NCBI GenBank assembly: GCA_016202525.1 | Contig: JACQOM010000190.1 | Span: 1 to 5,213 of the forward strand | Source of the DNA: Chloroflexota bacterium | GTDB taxonomy: Bacteria; Chloroflexota; Dehalococcoidia; Dehalococcoidales; UBA2162 | Length of the DNA stretch: 5,213 nt | Direction: 5' to 3' | Shown here: one piece after another, positions 1 to 5,136 of the stretch | How the letters are laid out: each line of letters begins with the position of its first letter | Numbering within the stretch: the stretch's first letter is position 1 | Made by a program: the position numbers and the translations under genes | The notes under the pieces: model-generated | What the model was told of the DNA's origin: nothing | Databases searched by the model: none | The model's input: only the letters and a program-made list of their open reading frames with translations

Positions 1-3
1 TGA

Positions 4-9
4 AGGAGA
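4..9 (+). promoter_or_regulatory. Shine-Dalgarno for the acyl-CoA dehydrogenase
   Basis: AGGAGA lies 6-7 nt before the ATG at 16, a strong ribosome binding site that fixes this start. The TGA at bases 1-3 could be the stop codon of an upstream gene, which would put the two genes about 12 nt apart in one operon, but the upstream frame is outside the window. Confidence 0.8.
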
Positions 10-15
10 AGAATA

Positions 16-1149
16 ATGAATTTTACTCTTTCTGAAGAACAGCAAATGCTCAGGAAAATGGCGCGCGATTTTCTGGTCGATAAATGCCCCAAGACACTGG
101 TCAGGGAAATGGTGGCGGATGAGAAGGGCTATTCGCCGGCACTGTGGCGGGAGATGGCCGGGTTAGGCTGGATGGGGCTGGCCTTTCCGGAAAAGTACGG
201 TGGCAACGGCATGAGTTTTCTCGACCTGGCAGTGCTGCTCGAGGAGATGGGGCGGGCCTGTCTGCCGTCACCTTTCTTCTCCACGGTAATTCTCGGCGGT
301 CTGCCAATCCTTGAGGTGGGCAGCGAGGAGCAGAAGCAGCAGTATTTGCCCCGTATCGCCAGCGGTGAGACAGTCTTTACCCTGGCTTTGACTGAGGACA
401 GCGCCCGTTATAATGCCGCCTCGATAAACACTAAGGCGGTGGCTGATAAAGATGCCTATGTCATCAGTGGCACCAAGCTTTTTGTCCCCGATGCGCACAT
501 TGCCGATTATTTGTTGTGTGCTGCCAGGACTACTGAATCAGGGGCTGCGGAAAACGGGATTACTATTTTTATCGTGGATGCCAGAATTCAGGGTATCAAA
601 TCTACAGTTTTAAAAACGATTGCCGGCGATAAGCTGTGCGAGGTGGTTTTCGACCGGGTGCGAGTGCCCAGGAAGAATATTCTGGGTCGGGTGGACGGGG
701 GATGGAGTGTAGTATCAAGGGTGATAGAGCAAGCAGCCGTAGCCAAAAGCTGTGAAATGGTGGGCGCTATGCAGCAGGTACTGGAGATGACTGTTGCCTA
801 TGCCAAGGAAAGAAAGCAATTCGACCGTCATATCGGCAGCTTCCAGGCAATACAGCACTACTGCGCCAATATGGCTACCGATGTCGATGGTTCGAGATTC
901 ACTACCTATCAGGCAGCCTGGATGCTGAGCGAGGGTCTTCCCTGTGCTAAAGAAGTGGCTGTCGCCAAGGCCTGGGCGGGTGAAGCCTACGGTCGGGTTA
1001 GCACGCTGGCACATCAGGTCCATGGTGCCATCGGCTGCACTCTCGACCATGACCTGCAGTTCTATACCAAACAGGGCAAGGCGGCGGCGCTTACCTTTGG
1101 CGATGGCGATTTTTACCGGGAGGTAGTAGCCCGGACAATGGGGCTATGA
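16..1149 (+). CDS. Acyl-CoA dehydrogenase family protein, possibly a non-catalytic-type subunit
   Basis: A 377-residue flavoprotein of the acyl-CoA dehydrogenase (ACAD) superfamily, the usual length. ACADs use FAD to form the alpha-beta double bond of an acyl-CoA in the cytoplasm and pass electrons to ETF. The alpha-helical N-domain begins FTLSEEQQ and includes GLGWMGLAFPEKYGG (about 49-63). The middle beta-domain carries ALTED (124-128) and VFDRVRVPRKNILG (211-224). The C-domain carries the FAD-site RKQF (266-269) and QVHGAIG (334-340), the variant of QxxGGxG seen in FadE28-like clades. The final segment FGDGDFYREVVAR (361-373) has Phe where classical ACADs have the catalytic Glu of the YEG motif. 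The alternative base position in helix G, used by isovaleryl-CoA dehydrogenase, aligns with Ala, although E238 lies nearby. It may therefore be the partner subunit of a heteromeric ACAD, perhaps with a product encoded upstream. Family assignment is firm; substrate is unknown. Its 3' end overlaps the convergent ispH gene. Confidence 0.93.
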   Translation: MNFTLSEEQQMLRKMARDFLVDKCPKTLVREMVADEKGYSPALWREMAGLGWMGLAFPEKYGGNGMSFLDLAVLLEEMGRACLPSPFFSTVILGGLPILEVGSEEQKQQYLPRIASGETVFTLALTEDSARYNAASINTKAVADKDAYVISGTKLFVPDAHIADYLLCAARTTESGAAENGITIFIVDARIQGIKSTVLKTIAGDKLCEVVFDRVRVPRKNILGRVDGGWSVVSRVIEQAAVAKSCEMVGAMQQVLEMTVAYAKERKQFDRHIGSFQAIQHYCANMATDVDGSRFTTYQAAWMLSEGLPCAKEVAVAKAWAGEAYGRVSTLAHQVHGAIGCTLDHDLQFYTKQGKAAALTFGDGDFYREVVARTMGL

Positions 1150-1998
1150 TGCCATAGATTCCAGACTGGACAATACCTCGTTTATCGTTTCCTGGGCGGT
1201 GGAAGCACCGCTGGTGATACCGATATGGTGGTGACCTTTTAGCCAGGCAGCCTTGATTTCTCCGGCAGTTTCAACCAGGTGGGTCGAGCAGACTGTGGCG
1301 CATAGCTCGGCGAGGTGGTTGGTGTTAGCGCTGGTATGGCTGCCGATAACGAGCATCAGGTCTACCCGGCCGGCCAGTTCGATGGTGGCTTGCTGGCGTT
1401 CCCGGATGTCATGGCATATCGTATCGATAATACGCAGCTCGGAGTCTTTCGTCAGGGCAAAATCGATAATATTCTTGACGAACCTGTTAAAGTGAGCCGG
1501 TATCTGGGTGGTCTGCGATAGAATTCCTAGGCGGCGCGGCAGTGGCTTGACTGTGGCAATGAAATTATCATCCAGAGTAGCCATCCCCTTGCCGCCAGCC
1601 CAACCGAGAATACCTTTGACTTCAGGGTGGTCGGCATCGCCGTAGATGATGACCCAGAAGCCGGACCGTGCCAGGCGGCGGGCGGCTATCTGGGCGCGGT
1701 GCACAAAGGGGCAGGTGGTGTCGATAACTTCGGCGCATTTGCTCCTGAGTTCCTCTTCTATCTGCGGGATTACCCCGTGAGTACCGATAGCCACAGTACT
1801 ACCTTTGATGTTTTCGATGCTGTCGGCTACGCTGATACCGATGCCGGCTAGTCTCTGCATTACCTGTTTGTTGTGGACGACCGGACCCAGTGTCTCCACA
1901 CGGTTACGTTCACGGGTAATCTTCTCCAGTATATCGATGGCGCGCTTGACCCCGTAGCAAAATCCGACTCCGGCGGCTTTTTTAATTTTAAGTGCCAT
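1144..1998 (-). CDS. ispH: 4-hydroxy-3-methylbut-2-enyl diphosphate reductase IspH (LytB)
   Basis: Last enzyme of the MEP pathway. It reduces HMBPP to IPP and DMAPP in the cytoplasm with an iron-sulfur cluster. From the chosen start it has 284 residues, a compact IspH of normal length. The three cluster cysteines are present: C14 (GFCYGV), C96 (DTTCPFV) and C195 (TICHD). Substrate-site residues are also visible: H42 in VVHN, H74 in GTHG, H124 and catalytic E126 in HPEV, the SQTT loop (161-164), SxN (223-225) and S266 in SGAST. The ATG at 1998 is preferred because AGGA sits about 7 nt before it and the protein then begins MALKIKKAAGVGFCYGV. The in-frame ATG at 2019 would add seven residues and has only a weak ribosome site. 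It overlaps plsC by 11 bp, so translation is probably coupled. Its stop codon overlaps the end of the convergent acyl-CoA dehydrogenase gene. GSHTSANTNHL replaces the more usual SSNSNRL, a conservative variation. Confidence 0.97.
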   Translation of the reverse strand: MALKIKKAAGVGFCYGVKRAIDILEKITRERNRVETLGPVVHNKQVMQRLAGIGISVADSIENIKGSTVAIGTHGVIPQIEEELRSKCAEVIDTTCPFVHRAQIAARRLARSGFWVIIYGDADHPEVKGILGWAGGKGMATLDDNFIATVKPLPRRLGILSQTTQIPAHFNRFVKNIIDFALTKDSELRIIDTICHDIRERQQATIELAGRVDLMLVIGSHTSANTNHLAELCATVCSTHLVETAGEIKAAWLKGHHHIGITSGASTAQETINEVLSSLESMAS

Positions 1999-2644
1999 CG
2001 GACTTTCCTGACTCCGCATAATGACCCCGGTATTCTGTAGGCAGAAGCTCGACGATGTGTCCCATGATAAAGTCGGTTAGCTCAGCCAGCCTTGCTTTAG
2101 ATGACTTGCCATCTACTGGAGGTAGGTGGAACGGCATGCCGATATTGAGTGTTATCTTCGGGCGGCGTAGCAGCCAGCTTATTCCCCTGATTTTTTCGGT
2201 GCCGGTAATGGCAACCGGCAGGATGGGCGCGCCGCTACGCAGGGCGATTAGTGCCGAACCGGGGAAAGCCGGCTGCAATTGAGCATTCTGACTTCTCGTT
2301 GCTTCCGGGAATATGACCAGAGCCGAGCCTTCGGCCAGGACTTTCTCAGCCTGACGGAATGCCTGTCTGTCCACCTGCCCCCGGTGTACGGGGAAAGCGC
2401 CGAAGCTACGGATGATATAGCCGGATAATCGGCCGCGGAATAGTTCTTCTTTGGCCATGAATATTACTTTTCGTCCCAGGCTAACCCCGATTATCGGCGG
2501 GTCAGCCAGGTGAAGATGATTGGCTACGACCAATAATGGCCCCTGGCCGGGAATATTTTCTCTGCCCCTGACCTGATATCGAGTAAACAGGAACATAATT
2601 GTTCTCACGACTGATCGGCCGGCATTATAGACCCAGGATGCCAT
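1988..2644 (-). CDS. plsC: 1-acyl-sn-glycerol-3-phosphate acyltransferase (PlsC family)
   Basis: A 218-residue acyltransferase of the LPLAT/PlsC family, which acylates lysophosphatidic acid to phosphatidic acid at the inner face of the membrane. The four family blocks are in order. Block I is NHLHLADP (42-49), with the catalytic HX4D pair H43/D48. Block II is GAFPVHRG (82-89). Block III is FPEATRS (112-118), where the usual glycine of EGTRS is alanine. Block IV is ILPVAITGT (141-149). The hydrophobic stretch around 11-20 may anchor the N-terminus to the membrane; no cleavable signal is seen. GAGGT a few bases before the ATG at 2644 supports the start. It is the first gene of a plsC-ispH operon. 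The order cmk-plsC-ispH is known from Firmicutes and related bacteria, but no cmk is present here. The acyl acceptor is not proven: paralogues of this family can act on other lysolipids. Confidence 0.92.
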   Translation of the reverse strand: MASWVYNAGRSVVRTIMFLFTRYQVRGRENIPGQGPLLVVANHLHLADPPIIGVSLGRKVIFMAKEELFRGRLSGYIIRSFGAFPVHRGQVDRQAFRQAEKVLAEGSALVIFPEATRSQNAQLQPAFPGSALIALRSGAPILPVAITGTEKIRGISWLLRRPKITLNIGMPFHLPPVDGKSSKARLAELTDFIMGHIVELLPTEYRGHYAESGKSDGT

Positions 2645-2683
2645 GCTACCTCACACGGGAAGATATTGTTGATTGCCCTTTAT

Positions 2684-2713
2684 AGTATAGCTTATGGCTG
2701 ATGATAAGGACAA
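2684..2713 (-). promoter_or_regulatory. Candidate sigma-70-type promoter for plsC-ispH
   Basis: Read on the minus strand, TTGTCC (2708-2713; 4 of 6 consensus bases) is followed after 18 bp by TATACT (2684-2689; 5 of 6). The predicted start of transcription would be near 2676-2678, giving a leader of about 32 nt with GAGGT just before the plsC ATG. This is the best-scoring pair seen by eye in the divergent intergenic region. Not tested experimentally. Confidence 0.55.
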
Positions 2714-2835
2714 ACGATGATTTGTTGCCTTTACTCATTCTTGGTTGCGGTAATATTCTAATAAAGAACGTCAATCTTTGAAAGGATGACCTATCCCTTT
2801 ACCCTTTCTCTTTTAAGGGAAGGGGAGTGTAACTA

Positions 2836-2864
2836 TTAGAGATGGGGCTTCACCCCCTCTCTAA
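2836..2864. repeat. Hairpin 1 inside the intergenic repeat
   Basis: TTAGAGATGGGG (2836-2847) pairs with CCCCCTCTCTAA (2853-2864) over 12 positions with one mismatch, T2843 against C2857. The loop is CTTCA (5 nt). No T-run follows on either strand, so it is not a standard intrinsic terminator. Confidence 0.75.
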
Positions 2865-2870
2865 ACTCTT

Positions 2871-2898
2871 TCCCCCTCTCCAGAAATGGAGAGGGGGA
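2871..2898. repeat. Hairpin 2 inside the intergenic repeat, perfect 12-bp stem with GAAA loop
   Basis: TCCCCCTCTCCA (2871-2882) is perfectly complementary to TGGAGAGGGGGA (2887-2898), with a four-base GAAA loop at 2883-2886. In a plus-strand transcript this would be a very stable stem capped by a GNRA-type tetraloop; on the minus strand the loop reads TTTC. Neither side is followed by a T-tract. Confidence 0.85.
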
Positions 2899-2910
2899 TT
2901 AAGGGGGGTG

Positions 2911-2955
2911 AGGTTGAGAAACAACCAGGTTAGAAACAACAATATTGAGAAGAAC
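2911..2955. repeat. Three degenerate tandem repeats of about 15 bp upstream of the aldolase promoter
   Basis: AGGTTGAGAAACAACC (2911-2926), AGGTTAGAAACAAC (2927-2940) and AATATTGAGAAGAAC (2941-2955) lie end to end. The first two are close matches and the third is weak. They begin inside the right edge of the hairpin repeat and end in AGAAC, which starts an odd-length palindrome AGAAC-C-GTTCT (2951-2961). The group ends about 24 bp before the aldolase -35 box, so it could be an activator or repressor site, but it may be chance in A-rich sequence. Confidence 0.3.
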
Positions 2956-2984
2956 CGTTCTGTTTATTAACCTCACCCTATGTC

Positions 2985-3013
2985 TTGCTTAAAGTCATTT
3001 TTTGTACCATAAT
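2985..3013 (+). promoter_or_regulatory. Candidate promoter for the aldolase gene
   Basis: TTGCTT (2985-2990; 3 of 6 consensus bases) and CATAAT (3008-3013; 5 of 6) are separated by exactly 17 bp. Transcription would begin near 3020, giving a leader of about 20 nt that contains the GAGGGGGG ribosome binding site at 3029-3036. The -35 box is weak, which is compatible with a regulated promoter. Confidence 0.5.
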
Positions 3014-3039
3014 GTTATTAGTATCTGTGAGGGGGGAAT

Positions 3040-4035
3040 ATGGGGAACTTGACCATTGGTAAGCTCAGAGGCTTGCAGCAGATTGCTGACCGGGGTGGTA
3101 TTCTTACCATGTGTGCCATGGACCATCGCGGGTCACTGCGCGGTATGATTAATCCCCAAAACCCGAAGCAAGTCAGCGATGACGAGATGGTCAAGCGTAA
3201 GCTGGAGCTCTGTTCCTGTCTGGCGGAACACGCCAGTGCTGTCTTGCTCGACCCCATATTCGGCGCTGCTCAATGTATCAGCCGGGGTGTCTTGCCCAAA
3301 AGTACCGGACTGCTGGTCAGTATCGAAGCCTCCGGTTATGAGGGTGGAGACGAGCAGCGTTTGACCACTTTGCTTGAAGATTGGAATGTCGAAAAGATTA
3401 AACGGATGGGCGCTTCGGCGGTGAAAATTCTGCTCTACTACCGTCCGGATTTGAAGCAGTTAGCCCGCAGGCAATTGGACACGGTGAATGAGGTGGCTAA
3501 AGATTGTATCAAGTATGACCTGCCTTTTCTGGTCGAGCCGAAGAGCTATCCGGTAGGCAATGAGATTAAGCATCCGGAGCAGCTTGCGGAGCGGCTGGGG
3601 AAGCTGGTGATTGATACCGCCCGTGATGTTACAAGTCTGCCGATAGATGTGCTCAAAGCCGAGTTTCCAGCTGATATGCGCTACAAGAAAGACAAGGCGG
3701 AACTGACCGAACTCTGCCGTCAACTGGACAGGACATCGCCGGTTCCCTGGGTTCTCCTCAGCGGCGGCGTGGATTTTGAAACGTTCTACCAGCAGGTAGA
3801 AATTGCTTGCCGGGCCGGGGCATCGGGTTTTCTTGGAGGTCGTGCTGTCTGGCAGGAGGTAATGCGTATTGGCACTGCCCGGGAGAGAGTGCATTATCTA
3901 TCGACTGTTGGGGTTGACAGGCTGAAAAGGCTAAACGAGATAGCCGGCAAATACGCAACACCCTGGTACAAGAAGATTGGTTTAACCGCCGGGCGGCTAA
4001 GTGATGTGCCTGATGGCTGGTACAAAAGCTATTGA
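3040..4035 (+). CDS. lacD: Class I aldolase of the tagatose-1,6-bisphosphate aldolase (LacD) family
   Basis: A 331-residue TIM-barrel aldolase of normal LacD length. LacD cleaves tagatose 1,6-bisphosphate to dihydroxyacetone phosphate and glyceraldehyde 3-phosphate through a Schiff base, without metal. Visible family features in barrel order are AMDHR (26-30), LLDP (69-72), AVKILLYY (127-134) with K129, LVEP (164-167) with E166, and DVLKAEFP (203-210), whose K206 matches the Schiff-base lysine of streptococcal LacD. Next come SGGVDF (241-246) and SGFLGGRAVWQ (262-272), the phosphate-binding loops. The start is set by GAGGGGGG a few bases upstream. It stands alone: no lacABC, tagatose kinase or sugar transporter lies next to it, so the substrate could be another ketose bisphosphate or a related sugar phosphate, such as the sulfofructose phosphate used by YihT-like relatives. 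The gene symbol denotes the family, not a proven lactose or tagatose pathway. Confidence 0.88.
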   Translation: MGNLTIGKLRGLQQIADRGGILTMCAMDHRGSLRGMINPQNPKQVSDDEMVKRKLELCSCLAEHASAVLLDPIFGAAQCISRGVLPKSTGLLVSIEASGYEGGDEQRLTTLLEDWNVEKIKRMGASAVKILLYYRPDLKQLARRQLDTVNEVAKDCIKYDLPFLVEPKSYPVGNEIKHPEQLAERLGKLVIDTARDVTSLPIDVLKAEFPADMRYKKDKAELTELCRQLDRTSPVPWVLLSGGVDFETFYQQVEIACRAGASGFLGGRAVWQEVMRIGTARERVHYLSTVGVDRLKRLNEIAGKYATPWYKKIGLTAGRLSDVPDGWYKSY

Positions 4036-4072
4036 CAGCGCTTGACATCCCAGTAACGGTATGGTCTACAAT
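4032..4072 (+). promoter_or_regulatory. Promoter of the small cysteine-rich gene, with duplicated TTGACA
   Basis: Two perfect -35 hexamers, TTGACA at 4032-4037 and 4042-4047, are 10 bp apart, and the first contains the aldolase stop codon. The best -10 box is TACAAT (4067-4072; 5 of 6), 19 bp after the second hexamer; TCTACA (4065-4070) would give a 17-bp spacer but a poorer match. Transcription would begin near 4079, downstream of the ATG at 4061, which argues against that earlier start codon. Confidence 0.6.
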
Positions 4073-4089
4073 GATATATACAGGTACAT

Positions 4090-4094
4090 GGAGG
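4090..4094 (+). promoter_or_regulatory. Ribosome binding site that decides the start of the small gene
   Basis: GGAGG lies 8 nt before the ATG at 4103. No comparable site precedes the in-frame ATGs at 4061 or 4088, so this site selects the 71-residue product. Confidence 0.85.
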
Positions 4095-4102
4095 TTACAA
4101 GA

Positions 4103-4318
4103 ATGGAACGTGTAGTGTCATTATGTGGTGCTGGCAGTAAATGCTGTCCGGCCGTAGAGGTCAGTCAGGATGGAGTTGTCATCGGCGAGGGAGAAAACCT
4201 GGTTAGGCTTACCCCTGAGCAGTGGGACCTTATCGTTGCCAAGGTCAAGTCCGGCGAGCTGGCTACGTTTGAAGAAATGACCTCGGATTACGGCTGCGAT
4301 TGCGGTTGTTGCGAATAG
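4103..4318 (+). CDS. Small cysteine-rich protein of unknown function (71 aa)
   Basis: I do not recognise this gene with certainty. The ATG at 4103 is chosen because GGAGG precedes it by 8 nt and the upstream ATG at 4061 falls within the predicted promoter. The product has seven cysteines in two clusters: C8, C14 and C15 in LCGAGSKCC near the N-terminus, and C65, C67, C69 and C70 in CDCGCC at the extreme C-terminus. Between them is a cysteine-free core with a short beta-like part (VEVSQDGVVIGEG) and an amphipathic helix-like part (LTPEQWDLIVAKVKSGEL). No signal peptide or membrane segment is seen. The clusters suggest metal or iron-sulfur binding, or disulfide or redox chemistry; this is inference. 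The order VEV, then a short strand, then L-TP-E-W, then V-x-GE recalls the actinobacterial DUF397 family, but that is a by-eye likeness only. It follows the aldolase closely but has its own promoter, so a shared function is not implied. Confidence 0.8.
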   Translation: MERVVSLCGAGSKCCPAVEVSQDGVVIGEGENLVRLTPEQWDLIVAKVKSGELATFEEMTSDYGCDCGCCE

Positions 4319-4331
4319 ATTAACCCGGCTT

Positions 4332-4435
4332 GTAGACTGATTAATCGATTAACAAACTGTCAATGAGTCTACGTTTAGTCATCGGCGTGTACGTAGTTTC
4401 TATAGCTTGTTTTACTATGGCAGTGTTGCCGATGA
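4332..4435. repeat. Inverted repeats between the convergent small gene and ABC ATPase gene
   Basis: Several dyads lie in about 100 bp. GTAGACT (4332-4338) faces AGTCTAC (4366-4372). Inside that loop is the perfect 12-bp palindrome TTAATCGATTAA (4341-4352). CTACGT (4369-4374) faces ACGTAG (4391-4396). TCATCGGC (4379-4386) faces GCCGATGA (4428-4435), which runs into the ATPase gene end. None has a following T-run typical of intrinsic terminators. They may help end convergent transcription or bind a protein; evidence is structural only. Confidence 0.4.
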
Positions 4436-5125
4436 GCTAGCGGCCACCGGGCAAGGGGTTGAGTCAATCGTCCGGATGGAGCCGTGTTCCAGGAATACCC
4501 GCCGGTCAGCCAGCTTGCCGATATCTGGGTCATGAGTAACGATGATTATGGTGTGTCCGTCCCGGTGCATCGCCTGGAATAGCTCCATTACCAGTTCCTC
4601 ATTCTTCTGGTCCAGGTTGCCGGTGGGTTCGTCAGCCAGAATCAGTTTTGGTTGATTGATGAGGGCGCGGGCGATACATACCCGTTGCTGTTCACCTCCA
4701 GAAAGCTGGGACGGCATATGGTGTAACCGGTCGCCCAGTCCGACACGTTCCAGAGCCTGCTTGGACTCTTCTTCGTCAGCCATACTATGAAAGTACTGTG
4801 CTAGCATTACGTTCTCCAGAGCATCCAGGTAAGGGATAAGGTGGAACTGCTGGAAGACGAGTCCTACCGTCTCCTTGCGGAATCGTGTCAGCTCGGTACT
4901 GTTAAGTTTATTGATATCCGCACCATCGACGATGGCAAGCCCGCTAGATGGTGTATCCAGGCAACTGATAATGTTGAGCAAAGTAGTTTTCCCGGAGCCC
5001 GATGGCCCCATGACACTGAGCCACTCCCCTTTCTTTATCGAGAGGTTAATGTTGTCGAGGGCACGGACCCGGCCGTTATAGTCTTTGCTGACGTCTTTTA
5101 TCTCCACCAGAATATCATTGTTCAT
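4415..5125 (-). CDS. ABC transporter ATP-binding protein, MacB/LolD type
   Basis: A 236-residue ABC ATPase of the MacB/LolD/FtsE-like group, which powers FtsX-type permeases that move lipoproteins, peptides or other substrates by mechanotransmission rather than by classical import. All motifs are present in order: A-loop region Y16, Walker A GPSGSGKT (40-47), Q-loop Q92 in VFQQFHLIP, signature LSGGEQQR (141-148), Walker B LILADEP (161-167), D-loop GNLD (169-172) and switch H198 in IIIVTHD. FQQFHLIPYLDALENVMLA and the GNLD D-loop are typical of this group. The last 15 or so residues (PCPVAASSSATLP at the end) form a low-complexity tail beyond the usual fold. The ATG at 5125 lies 11 bp after the stop of the FtsX-like permease gene. 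The near Shine-Dalgarno is weak and AGAGGTGA is about 15 nt away, so translational coupling is likely. The substrate cannot be told from the ATPase. Confidence 0.94.
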   Translation of the reverse strand: MNNDILVEIKDVSKDYNGRVRALDNINLSIKKGEWLSVMGPSGSGKTTLLNIISCLDTPSSGLAIVDGADINKLNSTELTRFRKETVGLVFQQFHLIPYLDALENVMLAQYFHSMADEEESKQALERVGLGDRLHHMPSQLSGGEQQRVCIARALINQPKLILADEPTGNLDQKNEELVMELFQAMHRDGHTIIIVTHDPDIGKLADRRVFLEHGSIRTIDSTPCPVAASSSATLP

Positions 5126-5136
5126 ATCTTATTCTC

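Larger units (their letters stand above)
2781..2915. repeat. Intergenic hairpin-rich repeat element (Chloroflexota-like)
   Basis: About 135 bp of C/T-rich and G/A-rich runs that fold on themselves several times. The left edge has AAAGGAT facing ATCCCTTT with one bulged base (2781-2800), followed by CCCTT/AAGGG and two nested hairpins listed separately. The right edge is GGGTGAGGTT (2906-2915). No reading frame of note crosses it. The pattern of CCCCCTCTCC/GGAGAGGGGG arms, a GGGGCTTC-CCCC inner hairpin and a GGGTGAGG end resembles, from memory, noncoding repeats scattered between genes in Dehalococcoidia-like genomes. Whether it occurs elsewhere in this genome cannot be seen from one window. 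It might be a non-autonomous mobile element or an RNA-level structure. No target-site duplication was identified, and the left boundary is uncertain. Confidence 0.6.

Noticed and set aside
715..1050. 111-codon open frame on the minus strand inside the acyl-CoA dehydrogenase gene
   Set aside because: It lies wholly within a well-supported gene on the other strand, shows no recognisable motif and has no convincing ribosome site.
1253..1851. Plus-strand open frames of 68-80 codons across ispH
   Set aside because: They are antisense to the ispH cysteine and substrate motifs and have no ribosome sites or family features.
1999..2019. Seven-residue N-terminal extension of IspH
   Set aside because: The ATG at 1998 has a better ribosome site and gives the normal IspH N-terminus; the extension would lengthen the overlap with plsC to 32 bp.
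2871..2898. Hairpin as a rho-independent terminator
   Set aside because: The stem is very stable, but no T-run follows on either strand and no gene ends nearby; both flanking genes start here.
2911..2955. Tandem repeats as a CRISPR array
   Set aside because: Units are about 15 bp, imperfect and directly adjacent, with no spacers and no cas genes in the window.
2645..3039. A riboswitch or small RNA gene in the divergent gap
   Set aside because: Predicted leaders of both flanking genes are only 20-35 nt, and the structure present is explained by the repeat element; no known riboswitch motif was recognised.
3460..3894. 144-codon open frame on the minus strand inside the aldolase gene, and a second one at 3758-4048
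   Set aside because: Both are antisense to conserved aldolase motifs, including the Schiff-base lysine region, and their translations look like random antisense sequence.
4061..4102. Upstream ATG extension of the small cysteine-rich protein by 14 residues
   Set aside because: The ATG at 4061 falls within the predicted promoter and lacks a ribosome site, while the ATG at 4103 has GGAGG 8 nt before it.
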